Positions 32,632 through 43,939 of a stretch of 64,000 bases of DNA are shown piece by piece (the stretch's first letter is position 1; each line of letters begins with the position of its first letter). The DNA is from Antedon mediterranea (taxonomy: Eukaryota > Echinodermata > Crinoidea > Comatulida > Antedonidae), in NCBI RefSeq assembly GCF_964355755.1, contig NC_092675.1, positions 6,668,312-6,732,311 of the forward strand, given 5' to 3'. The notes beneath the pieces are model-generated. The model worked only from the letters and a program-made list of their open reading frames with translations, did no database searches and was not told the DNA's origin. Both the position numbers and the translations under genes were made by a program.

Positions 32632-35600
32632 GTAAGGTTAAACAGTCGATTACATGTTACTGTTAACATTTATCCAGTTATCATGACAAGTTCCGTGATA
32701 CAGCATTATTTGTTATACACATGTGAAACCTGTATAATAAATCTTATACATCACGTGATACTAGGCACATATTATGTCATGAGGAGATAGGCCTACAGCA
32801 CTGAAAATAGGGTGACATTCGTTAATTAGACCAAGGAGAAACATACGATTTGGCGCGTGCGTCCAAACGATGATAATGATAGTAGGCATATCTTTAATTG
32901 TACGCGGGCGTAATATTATTCTGCAGAAACATAGATCAAGACAACACAATAATGATTCCTTGATGTTTGATTGTGCAATCAATATAAAAACCAGAATGGT
33001 TGTACTCATTTAATTCAAGATGTATTTGGCCAATTTCCCAAAAAAAGTGTTAATAATAATAGTAATAGTAATAAAGTAATTCACTTTTGCCAAAACAAAA
33101 TGAACGAAAACAATGATAAAAAGACAAAATAAACAGGTGATGTTCAGAAGAATAGTTTAATTACTTCATTGTGATTGTGCATTGTTTCACTAATTGTTTT
33201 CCTAAATGGTTGAATACCTTCATGTTAATTACTATCGAGCAAACCCGTAGCGTGTATCATCGGTTCAGTTCAGTACTGTACAATCAACGCGTTGGTAGTA
33301 CAGTACAATACTACAATAAAATACAAAAATAAATAAATAAAATGAAATCGCAACCAAGTGAAGCCTGTTTTTTTGTATTGATTTGTCACTTGTTTCTGTC
33401 TACGTGAATTTTAAGTTTAATTGAGTAACATTGTTTTGAGATATCGAAAGAGTTGAATTTAACCAAAACCACATTGACTGCCAGACAAACAAAAACATTA
33501 AATTAAACATTTAGGTCAAAACACGTTAATTACATTACTTATGTATGTATTTATGTATGATTTACGGTATTTATTTTGTTTGGAGTTGGTTAAAATCCTT
33601 CAACACAAAACTTGAACAAACTTTTATAAACAAGAATCAGTTGATAAAAATATTTAAATGAGACAAAGAAAAAGAGGCAGGAATCAGTTAATGGTGACGT
33701 CGTGTATCAAAAGTTTGCAGACACGTGACATTATTATATTAAAGATATATTGTCTCTGAAAAAAATATTTTTTAAACATTTGTTTTAGTTTAATATGTCA
33801 TTTTAATGTCACATTATTCATTTTGAACAAACAAAAAACGGTCTGCGATTTATGATATTTTTCTATAAATCCAAGATCCAACAGATTCAAATAATACAAA
33901 AAAACATTATCCATAATTATACTTCACTGTACACATGTTAAACGTTATGTTAAAAAGTACAATCCATTTTAGATAGCCTACACTAACAATGGTATGATTA
34001 TTTTTTTAGGTATACGAGCTTCGTTGAAAGGAGAATCAAGGACACAGTGGCGCGAAAAGCCTGTTCTAAATGTCACTGGTGACAAACGTGGAAGTATAGC
34101 TAAAGGCCTGGAAACATTTTTATGTATAAAAAGAACATTATGGGGAAAGGGTAAGGTATTCTTTATATATTAGTATGTTATTGAATGTGTCACCTTCAGT
34201 ATTATTATGTTGTTCACAAAAGAAAGACATGTTGTGATGTATCAGAGCAGATCTCTATTGATCATTTTAAGTTCACTATATCGGTCGGTTGGTTGGTCGG
34301 CCGGTAAACACTAACTCAAATTTGCGCACGCGACTGCAGCCATGTATATAGCCTTGTTTATTAATGATTGACTGAGAAAACGTATTCAACCCATCCTCTG
34401 CACAGGGAGTTGTAACTCCCTGCTCTGCATAATGCATTTGAGTTATTACGTAACGATATAGACTATTATGCTTCATCTTTTCATACAAAACAACGTCTAT
34501 TGAACGCTTGTTTAGAAGGATGTGAATCTTAAATTTTGTTTTTTATCAAAACAATTTCATTTAATTTATGCTTTATTTATTAACATGCATTTATGTCTCA
34601 GAATAAACACAAATCTTTCTGTGTATAAAATACTGAGCATTTATAAAGCGCTCTTAAACTGCCGTTTTATAGGCCTAATGTTTATGTTACGTAATCCAAA
34701 TCAGTGACATCATCAAAATATTAATTCATTCTACCAGGCCCACGATTGGTTCTCACTAGTTCTTACGCGCAACGCACGTGAATTTAATCACGCAATGAAT
34801 TATCCACCGAACTGTCCCTTGCCATTGCGGTTTGCTTTGCGTTAGGAAATAAAGCGTGGTTCCCACTACGCAGCGACGTATTGACGCACAGTGATGTATT
34901 GCGTAATCACAAGTGGGAACCGACAACGCAATAATGCTGCAAACATCGTTTGATTTCACGCAGGCGGAGGCAAACACAATGATTGGAAGGGCATTTTCTT
35001 ACGTTGCGTAGATTGCGTCACGTTTCGTCGCTAGTGAGAACCAAGCTTTAAACTTTATCACTCTGAAACATGTTTAAAAGATGACAAGAAAATTGTAAAA
35101 CCTGAAAATAAATTGTGTTGATACTGATGATTAGAGTATGATTGGATGTTACAGTATAAAAGTGAATGATTGCCGAAGGGTAGTTACGGCCATGAGAGTA
35201 GATTGTTAAATGAGAAACTTTCTCATGATGATCAATCATAAAAATAAAAATTGATACGATCATGCTCTAGATGAGAATACTGTTATTACCTTTTAATTAT
35301 GTATAAATACATAGTTCGACAATTTGACGTTTCTGTGTTTATACTTGTAACCATTTTTACAAAATCCATGTGATTCCATAAATGAGGGTAATTATAGTGT
35401 GTAGCAAGAAAGATAGAAACGTGATCAAGGTAGACCTAAACGGTGATTAGAAATAACACCATTACTTGAATCACAAGGTAATTCTGTACACAAAGTATTA
35501 GTATACCTACACAATGACCCACGCTAACTAATGAACCATGGTGACAAAAACAATTTCCGCCCTGTATGTAATATTGGGCGTTTACTGCGTGTTTCCAATT

Positions 35601-38600
35601 TCTTTGAATAATGTCAACGAATTATTTATGTTGCTAATTGCATCTGTTACGATATACACAGGCATAAGAAAAGATATTATTGATCACTAAACGACCAACA
35701 GTGATATTTGAGAAGTCATTTAATAATATATCGTGTGTATATGAAAGGCTGACTGCCAATTTAATAAGCTTCCAATTTCAGTGTATCTGTTGGTTGATTA
35801 AAAACACAAAAACGGGCACACAGCACTGTATTATATAAACATTAATTAGTTAGGAAAATTGTTCAGCTAAAATTGATATTTTACTTTATAAAATGTATAC
35901 CAATTCATAAACAAATAGGGAATACAGAATTTTCGAGATAAATGGTGGAACTCAACTGATAGAGAAAGCAATAGGCCTAAGCTAAAGTAACGTACATGTA
36001 TATTTTTTTCAATGGTACAAGGAATCACAAAAAGATAAATACAAAGTTGTAAAATCGTAATATATTAAAAAGGTCAAAATTATTTTTTTAAATTAAATCT
36101 TTTTTAGTGACGGTAACCCAAACAGCATATGCTGACAATCAAGGGGCCCTTATAAAAAAACATATACGAAAAAAAATTAATTTCATTGGCACAAGGACCC
36201 TACCTTTTTTGTTTTGGAATGGACTGTCATCCTGGGCCCGTTCAGGCTTATTTATTCACCCAGGTAAGTTCATAGACACATTATCGCTAACTTTGGTTTG
36301 TAGGAACCAACGTACCCTGGTAAATAACTAGGCTTCAATGACCTCAATGACGCAAGAGCTACCGGTATCAAATGTTATTGTCAAAATATAATTTTGTTAT
36401 GACAACAAATACATTTGATATATTTTGGTATGTACTGTATGTAAATGTATGTTGTTTATTAATTTCAATTAGAAATCTTAGGATAAATTGTTATCTTGAT
36501 AATGCTTTTCCGGTTATGCGACTATAAAACGATTTAATTTTATTAAAGTCGCATTACAAGGTCTTTTGAGTTAAATAGGGATTCTAATGCAAACATTAGT
36601 CTTAGAAATTGAAAGTATAGAATCACCTGTTAATCTGTCTAAAAATCGTCAGTAACATAACAAATGTTATCTGCTTTACCTTTAAATGTTTCAACCTCTA
36701 AAACTGAAATAAACGCTGGATTTCAATATTATCCATGACTTTATTGTGTGATTATCCGTTGGCATAGCAACGAAATGACATTGTATAATGCAGACTGACA
36801 ATTTAATTAGATTTTACTGTTCATATAGACGCCTAATGCGGAGATTAGGTACTTTACGCTTTGCAGTTGGTGGAATCAAAATACGTAAGCGCGTTGTGAT
36901 GCGCATGCGTACAATCAATCATGCATTATCTGTCGAGACTAACTGTCATCATCATCCTTATAATCGTCATCATCATCCTTATAATCATGATCATCATCGT
37001 CATCATCATCAACCTACACTGTACAAAACAAACGTACTTACAAACGAATACCATATCATCCTAAAGACTACATAGTGTATTTCTTTTTAAAATCACATTA
37101 TGCTAAATCAATGGACTCGTTTCATTGACTTTATTCTAAAAAAAATGTAAGATGTGTTGCGTAATTACAATGCAACTTCTTATCTTTGTATTAACAAACT
37201 CTCTAATCTACATATTGGGTTATAGCCTATATTATAAAATGTAAACATAAATCATTATTAAGGCATCAGCAACATTATCAATAATAATAATAATAATATG
37301 TTCCGATGTATTATATGTGACGTAAGCCAACAAATGTTTAAATAAATTATCAATAATATTACTTTTGTTCCCAAAATAAATCAATTTATCGTATTTTTTA
37401 CAAATTTATTTATTTAATCACACTTTCGTGAAATACAAGGCCAGCCAATTCTGGTTTATGAGTGAATATATAAAATAACAATTATAAATACACAGATTAA
37501 AAATTGACACGGCATCAAATAACATAACTACTTTATACAGACTTTTTACATCAAACCTCATCGTAGGATTTATGCAGTATTTTAAAAGTATTGCGGTAGA
37601 TTATGACCAATTTTGATATTGGTTTTATTTAATTTAGTTAGAAAATATTAGTTTCAGTTAATTTACTCTGTTAGTAAGACGATCATTATATTATTTATTG
37701 CAACTAGAGGATCTATAAATAAGTTTGAGATTTTTGTTCAAGTGTATAGTCCATGACAATCACGTCTGTTGTCTACTGTCTACTTCCACATGGGTTACTG
37801 TTTAGATCTTCTGTCTGCAAAAATGCCTATTTTTCGAATCGGTTGGAAGGTGCAGTAAATGTAATTTGCACCCGTTTTTCGGTACTGTATCTGGATTGCT
37901 CCTGTATCATTTTATTCGGTATACATCATTGCATGTGTTTCACAACTATCGCCTAGTATATCACAACCTTTAACCCTAAACCTTACATGATACAAGAACC
38001 ACATAATATGCGGTGTTACCAACTATTCTTATTGGGCAATATAAGTGATACCACTAAGGATCGGGTAAAGAGTGAAGATAACAGGGTATATAATATAAGA
38101 TTGGGTTGATTTCAGAATTTTATTTAAAGTTTTTAAGCTCAGTCATAGTCATTTTTGCTAACGAGAATATAAAAATAATATAAGATTATTTTCATTGTAG
38201 ATAATGAAGATGACGAACGAGACCTTCCACTACTTCAAGCTGGACAACACACCTTCCCATTTGAGTTCATTTTACCCAGTGACATGGATTTACCGTGCAG
38301 TCTTGAATGTGGCCGAGTTGCGTGTGTTCGCTATTTCGTCCAGGCCACTGTGAATATCTCGTGGGCGGTAGATCCATTAGCTGAACATTATTTTTCTTTT
38401 ATTGGATCACCAATTGATCCAAATCTACCAAAATATCAGGTGATTATTTAGGCATACATTATGTTCTATTAATAGTGATTTTTAAGCCAACTCTCAAATT
38501 TGCTGTATTTTATGCATTGTTATTATAATTACAATTGTAAGCCTTATAAGGAAATGTCATAATTTTCATATTATAGAAAACTTCATGAATAAAGCTTCTG

Positions 38601-41600
38601 TATTGTTTTTCCAATAACACTAACAATAATAATGATGTGAGAAACATCTGAAGCTTTATCACATTTTTATATAATAGTTAACAAATCAATTGCAGAATCT
38701 GATGTAATAGGCATACCATCCTTAATGCCCATCCTTATCATACTGTAATAGCCATTGCCAGAATTATCATTCAATATCGTTGGCATCACCACCACCAACT
38801 GTCACCATTGCTAGCATTATTCAACCAAGGCAATCTAACAACAGGATTCTGAGCTCCGGAGATCAAAAGGTTTATCTGTGGCTGCGACACGATCAGTTCC
38901 TCGTCCCTAAACAAACAACGTGCACCGCATAGATCATGTACGTAGTACAGTTACTGTTGGTATTTTGTCGCAGCCACACATAAGATCAAATGACTGTTAC
39001 GATTTCCTATCTTGGCAAAGGCGAGCTCAGTGTCATGTTGTCAGATTGCCTTGATTCAACGTAATAATTATTGCCAAGATTACCAACAATATTGAATAGT
39101 CATAACTGATAAGATTAGTTATCTTCATAAATCATCACACCAAATCATCACTGCAATTAATCATGGTTAATAATATTTCCTCTTCTTGACTTCCCGCTTT
39201 ATCTTTATTTCCTATCACCTGGATTTATCTTCATCAGCATCTTCAATTTCCCATTATTTTCATAGTTTTCCGTCTAATTGTATACTCATTATTTCCACGT
39301 TCCTCCTCCTCTTCGTCGTCCTCCTCCTCTTCATCATCCTCCTCTTCCTCTCCATCATCCTCCTCTTCATCCTTCTCCTATTCCCCTTCCTCCTTCTCAT
39401 CATCATACTGCCACTATCATATTCGTATTGAATTTCCTTTTAGAAACCTATCATTGGTTCTACTAAGAAAAAGAAAGGATGGTGCTGCCGTGAGATGCGA
39501 CCGATGGCGTTGAAAGTGGAACTGCAGCGGACTGCATATTGTCCTGGAGAATTTGTTAACATTTGTACAAAGCTGGACAACAACTCTGATAACACAATGA
39601 AATTAGGTGTTAAGCTGATACAAGTAAGATAATAATAACACAAAAGAATAACAAATGAAGATTAATACAATCGATCGGGCCAATTATTCACTTCCGTAGA
39701 ACATTTTGCTCCTAATTTATTATGATACAACTGAAACATGTGACAAATATAACAGTACTACGTTTCTACGATATTGAGCAAATTAAGATAGATTACGAAT
39801 CGACCGTCCGTATTTACAACAGTTACCAATTAAGAGTCACAATGATGTACATGCTATTTATCGTTTTTTTCTTTAAATTACACATTTATGGTTACTTCTA
39901 TTATTTTTGGTTCACTCTCCTGTTGTATAACCTAGGGCATGTCGTTAATAGCCACACATGCTCATAGAAAAACAAGGACAGATAAAATCGATATTTTTCT
40001 CTGACTTTAGCATTTTCAAATATATCAAACGTTCATTGTGTTATTACATTCTTAGATGCTGGTAAATAAGAAATTGAGTCCTAGCCTACATACAGCGCAT
40101 GCTCATGGTTCTTAATGTGCGAGTCGGCTGCGTATTCCAACGGCGCTTTGTGAAAAAGATGGTTAATATTGAAAAATATAAATTTTACTATACACATAAA
40201 TATAATAATCATTACATTTTAAAATTCAGTAGCATAAGCTTATCCATTTATTGTACTACTTTTGCTTATTATTGTTGTTATTGCAGAATATATCAACAAA
40301 AGCAGAAACACCCCAATACCGAGTTCGTAACGGCTCCTTTGATGTTATGACCTACTGCAGTAGACCCGTTCTACCGGACGAAGAATACGTTTTGCAAACA
40401 GCAAGTGTTGTTCAAATTCCAGTTGTTCCACACACTATACAAACACGTCTCATTCAAGTGAATTATGTTATCGAAGTAAGATGATCTTTGTTTTCTATTA
40501 TTCAATTTCAATTCCTGTTTTGCAATTTCTAAAACAAAGGAGTCCCTAACAATAAGGCCTATATGAAAACTAGTTTTAATATATTTATCTATTTTTGTAC
40601 AAAGCAAGAACCTTTAAAAGCGCCACAAATAGGTATAAGTATAAACATACATGTAAAAAGAACTTTTCAGGGTACGTAGCTTATAAAGTTTCTGTTGTTT
40701 TGTTTTGTTGTATTATAAAATAATAATTGTGAAAGAAGGGTAGCGCACCTTGTTACAAACATTACGTGCGATGTTAAGCTTGGTTCCCACCAGGACGCAA
40801 GGACGTCAACGCAACGCAAGCGTTTTGACCAATTACAAACGACGAGTTCGAATGATCCATCGCTTGCGATTGGTCAACTTACTTACGTTGCGTCTACGTC
40901 CCTGCGTTGCACCCTAGTGGGAACCAAGCTTAAAGCCTAATTTTAAGAAGGCAACTGTGTTCAACCCAACTTAAAACAATAACAATAAAAAAAATGCAAG
41001 CGTGCGTCGTACAAATGGAAAGTGAGCCTTCAAAGGCACAAAACGTACTTTATCATAATGCAATGATTATGTTAATATGAGAACATAGCCAGTACTTAAA
41101 TTACAGTAATAACGTTCAGAACGATCTAAAAAAGGATGGTTGCTAAGCACTTACAAATATATAGACGCATTATGCGAACCAGGCGATAAAACATGATCAA
41201 TTTCTACTATTTCTTTCTTTATTTTCCAGGTTGCCTTATTTGTTGATGATAAGTCCGAGTTAGAAGTATATTTTCCAATTTCAATATGCAACGTGCCTTA
41301 CAAGGATAAATTTGGTAGAACAAAAGAATATACATATGGTGTGTATGGTTTTATTAAACGTTGCCCTTGAGTGTTGATCATCTCATATAATAATGATTAT
41401 AATATTATAATAATAATGAAAGCTAATTACAAAAATGAATTTAAACAAGAATAATGACCTAATTGAAGCTAATTTAATGGTTTATGCACCCGACTCTGTG
41501 TTGATCTACTGTACATAGGCAAATTATGTAATACATCGTCACATATGTATAACATATTATACAAATAATGAATGTTTATGAGTGCAATGGTACAAATAAT

Positions 41601-43939
41601 GGCACGAGGTGAATGATGAAAGGTTATATCTACGAGGCAAAGCCGAGTTGATATAACCTTTCATCATTCACCAAGTGCCATTATTTGTACCATTACACGA
41701 ATACAAAACATTCATTATTTGTTTTATATAACATCTAAATAAATTCTAGTTATTTGAATCAAATAAAAGGTAGCCCTAGCCAAAGCTTACTACATTTCAT
41801 TCACACACATTTGATTAAAAACAGTAACATTTGGTTTTTAATAATGTTATATTAAATGTTATATTTATATGGATTTCGTAAACACACCTACTTTTGTGTT
41901 AATTATGTCAACAAACGACCAAACAATCCTAGGCCTAGCAAGGCTAAAACGCCTAGGCTAGGCCTAGCCTAATACTAGCATGGCCTAGGCTAGACCTAGT
42001 AGCCTAGTACTAGCTTGGCTGAAAGGCAAAACTTCGACAGACAATTGGAACTTATCTAAGCTAATTATGGTTTTCTTGTAGGGATGTCCCCATTAATTAA
42101 TCAAAATCCTAAAAACGATCTAAAGCTAATTTAAATGCCTTTTTGAATGAAATTAGTACGCGAGACGTTTTTTTTTTCGTACACAAAAATGTTTCAAAAA
42201 GTACTATTTAACGATCGTTGAATAGTGCGTACTATTGCACGCCATGTGACCCACATTCGTCCAATCAAATGACAGGAATTTATATAGGTGTTATATAAAA
42301 CCAGTTATGGTTAGGTTTATGTCATGGCGTCCCATGTGATGCATATGTTACATTGTATTACAATTTTCCTTTGACTAAGTATAGATATTTTCCTTTGAAT
42401 CGGCTAATTCTTGTCTTTAACAACATTTTTCACCTGGTCTAAAAATATATGATACTTTAAAATTATTCTACCAGTGAATTGTTGCCATGCAGTAACGTTA
42501 ACTGTCCTCACGCAGTTTATATAGAGTTTGCGACGACCTGAACTTATGTAAATTATGCATTACATCGAGTAGTCGTCTAGCTCTCGATTTCGATCTTTTC
42601 GCGACGATCGCACATTCAAAAAGGTTCAAATGCGCATAACAGCATCGTCGGGTCCGAACATATGAAAAAATACCAAACATCAATGTATAGGAATATCTCC
42701 ACAAGTCCTAAGTCCTGAAAATCGAAGGCTTCATACGCAAGCATAGTCTACACTGGTAAATGTGTGTTTGCAAACTCGAACAAACTCTGAGTTTTCCAAA
42801 CTTAGTTAATAATGTATTGAAAAGTTAACAAACATTGACAAACTGCTGAAAACAAGTTTGCAGAAGCAAACAGTGATAACGTTGACTACTTTAGAATAGG
42901 CTATCAATTTGTCGACTGCAGTATCTAATCCTATTCTGTTTTGTTTTAAATTCATGTAGCTCATCCCTGCTCCAAATCCTGTGGAGCAAACGAAGGATTT
43001 ATAAAGGAATACCACAATGGACAACAAGTGATACACCTGCGTCATTTTACTCCTTTATACTTGACAGCATTGCCGATGAATGGCGCCAACGCTGCCAAAA
43101 CTGCTGATATTCCAATTATTGTTGACGAAAGGAACACTAACGGTTACGTTCAAAACCATAATGGTGGATATCATAGTTCACCAAGATGTGACAGTTTCGA
43201 AAATATTAATTCACTGAATGGTACACCGTTGTTGGATGTACCATCACTGAAAGTGGACGACGCTGAAGGTTCAACTATTGCTAGTAAAAGCAGCGGAAGT
43301 ATTACAAAGTATAACACGCGTAGAAGTAGTGCGCATACGACACGCATGAGTTTTCAAGGAAACAGTGTCTTTCAGATTTCCTTGGACGATAGTAGTAATG
43401 CAAGCAGGCAATCCTCAAATGCTGAAGATAAGATATTTACTCCAGAGGAACCATCAACGCCTTACTTAAAACATCAACAGAGGATTAAAAGAGCTCCATT
43501 ATCAAAGAAATCCAAATCAAGTAACTACGCTGATGATGAGCACGTGCTCCAACATAAACTCACCACAGAGTCGCTAGAGAGCGCCATTAATTATGGCTAC
43601 GTGGCATCTAGTGATCTTGAAGAGTCTTATGCAGGTAGTTGGCACAGTTTTTCTGACAGTTTATATGCCACAGAACGATATCGAACAAGAACTAATTCAA
43701 AAGGATATTATGACGGACATCACATACCGATAGAAACACGAAATAATAATTTATTGGAAATGTACTCGAAACCTCGACTATTTAATGGCAATGATTACGA
43801 GCACAGTCGGTCAAGAAGTTCTAGTTCATACCATATTGATGCCACTGATGATAACGGTATTGTTATTGACCATCATGATGGCAGGAATGAGCGTAAAGAT
43901 AGACGACGAAATAAGTCATTTGCAACGCACTATGTTTGA
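32505..43939 (+). CDS. Arrestin-domain-containing protein (alpha-arrestin)
   Basis: Seven coding exons: 32505-32631, 34010-34150, 38201-38439, 39444-39623, 40287-40475, 41230-41338, 42960-43939 (stop TGA), 1965 nt, about 654 residues. The N-terminal arrestin fold starts FDVLLDHPVEVYQPGETLTG, as in ARRDC proteins, and includes LQAGQHTFPFEFILP and RYFVQATVNISW. The second fold contains MALKVELQRTAYCPGEFV and LPDEEYVLQTASVVQIP, and ends with FTPLYLTALP. Alpha-arrestins are cytoplasmic adaptors that link membrane proteins to ubiquitin ligases and endosomal sorting. Animal members often do this through PPxY motifs, but the 300-residue serine-rich tail here has none; it has basic (KSKSS, RRRNKS) and acidic stretches. 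Start: ATG 32505, or ATG 32514 with better context (AACATGG). The member of the ARRDC family is not assigned. Introns are phase 1, 1, 0, 0, 0, 1. Confidence 0.85.
33737..33850. mobile_element. T1-type element end, worn
   Basis: TATTAAAGATATATTGTCTC matches the T1 end (TTAAAGATGTATTGTCC) with changes. No matching right end was found. It lies in the first arrestin intron, which is otherwise AT-rich without recognised content. Confidence 0.4.
34010..34150 (+). CDS. Arrestin gene exon 2
   Basis: Encodes GIRASLKGESRTQWRE, SIAKGLETFLCIKRTLWGK. The acceptor follows a T-rich tract; donor G|GTAAGG, phase 1. Confidence 0.85.
34262..34380 (-). mobile_element. Dispersed CCGACC-rich repeat, copy 3
   Basis: Contains GGTCGGTTGGTTGGTCGG, GTAAACACTAACTCAAATTT and GCCATGTATATAGCCTTGTT, the inverse of the copies at 8276 and 8997. 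Confidence 0.65.
34742..35051. mobile_element. MITE-like elements, family M2, compound copy
   Basis: A left unit begins GGTTCTCACTAG (34748); a second one begins GCGTGGTTCCCACTACGCAG near 34854 and ends CTAGTGAGAACCAAGCTT near 35047. The second unit matches 54690-54901 in inverse orientation, with TTACGCAATAC-type and TGTTTGCAGCA-type blocks. Confidence 0.65.
36108..36263 (+). other. Candidate cassette exon in arrestin intron 2
   Basis: A T-rich tract and TTTTTTAG precede 36108, and a perfect donor CAG|GTAAGT follows 36263. The 156-bp span is open in phase 1, the phase of both neighbouring exons, and encodes TVTQTAYADNQGALIKK, INFIGTRTLPFLFWNGL and SGLFIHP. I do not recognise this as part of the arrestin fold. 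It may be a rare alternative exon, a pseudo-exon or chance. Confidence 0.3.
36945..37015. repeat. CAT-rich simple repeat
   Basis: TCATCATCATCCTTATAATC repeated twice, then GATCATCATCGTCATCATCA. It produces a histidine-rich frame that has no other support. Confidence 0.8.
38201..38439 (+). CDS. Arrestin gene exon 3
   Basis: Encodes DNEDDERDLPLLQAGQH, FPFEFILPSDMDLPC and VRYFVQATVNISWAVDP. Acceptor TTGTAG; donor CAG|GTGATT, phase 0. It completes the N-terminal arrestin fold. Confidence 0.85.
38826..39057. mobile_element. MITE-like element, family M3, copy a
   Basis: Left end CAAGGCAATCTAACAACAGG; right end GTTGTCAGATTGCCTTG, its inverse. Inner GAGCTCCGGAGATCAAAAGG and GATCAAATGACTG-type arms are inverted too. 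A second copy lies at 58345-58561. Confidence 0.75.
39185..39420. repeat. CCT/TCC-rich pyrimidine tract
   Basis: An almost pure C/T strand, densest at 39299-39400, ending just before the acceptor of arrestin exon 4 (39444). It could strengthen that splice site or form a triplex-prone tract. Confidence 0.8.
39444..39623 (+). CDS. Arrestin gene exon 4
   Basis: Encodes KPIIGSTKKKKGWCC, ALKVELQRTAYCPGEFVN and NTMKLGVKLIQ. Acceptor CTTTTAG; donor CAA|GTAAGA, phase 0. GWCC marks the linker before the C fold, as the CC pair does in ARRDC proteins. Confidence 0.85.
39624..40286 (+). other. Arrestin intron 4
   Basis: 663 bp, AT-rich, nothing recognised. Confidence 0.5.
40287..40475 (+). CDS. Arrestin gene exon 5
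   Basis: Encodes NISTKAETPQYRVRNG, CSRPVLPDEEYVLQTASV and RLIQVNYVIE. Acceptor ATTGCAG; donor GAA|GTAAGA, phase 0. Confidence 0.85.
40770..40935. mobile_element. MITE-like element, family M2, copy d
   Basis: Ends TTAAGCTTGGTTCCCACC and GTGGGAACCAAGCTTAA, with CAACGCAACGCAAGCG and its inverse inside. Located in arrestin intron 5, which otherwise shows nothing. Confidence 0.8.
41230..41338 (+). CDS. Arrestin gene exon 6
   Basis: Encodes VALFVDDKSELEVYFPIS and CNVPYKDKFGRTKEY. Acceptor TTTCCAG; donor G|GTGTGT, phase 1. Confidence 0.8.
41549..41735. mobile_element. Hairpin element with about 80-bp near-perfect arms
   Basis: The left arm ends GAATGATGAAAGGTTATATC (41611-41630); after a 19-base loop the right arm begins with its exact inverse (41650-41669). 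Pairing runs out to ATACAAATAATGAATGTTT on the left and AAACATTCATTATTTGT-like on the right. Solo ends occur at 13212, 31580 and 58306. Confidence 0.8.
41845..42310. mobile_element. Dispersed element, longer copy of 17180-17305
   Basis: Starts with GGATTTCGTAAACACACC-type sequence shared with 17225-17290, contains a TAGGCCTAGG-rich cluster (41929-42010), and ends with TATATAAAACCAGTTATGG. The internal 350 bp are missing from the other copy. Confidence 0.55.
42960..43939 (+). CDS. Arrestin gene terminal exon (end of C fold and serine-rich tail)
   Basis: The acceptor is TTCATGTAG. It starts AHPCSKSCGANEGFIKEYHN and reaches FTPLYLTALP, the end of the arrestin fold. About 290 residues of low-complexity tail follow, rich in S, N, D and R (SRSRSSSSY, NERKDRRRNKS). 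No PPxY is present. Stop TGA at 43937-43939. An AATAAA at 44207-44212 is a possible polyadenylation signal. Confidence 0.85.

Larger units (their letters stand above)
35052..38200 (+). other. Arrestin intron 2, remaining part
   Basis: AT-rich. It holds a candidate cassette exon (36108-36263, listed separately) and a CATCATCATCCTTATAAT simple repeat (36945-37015). Nothing else recognised. Confidence 0.45.

Noticed and set aside
36788-37075. Histidine-rich frame (HHHPYN repeats)
   Set aside because: Comes from a CATCAT simple repeat within an arrestin intron.
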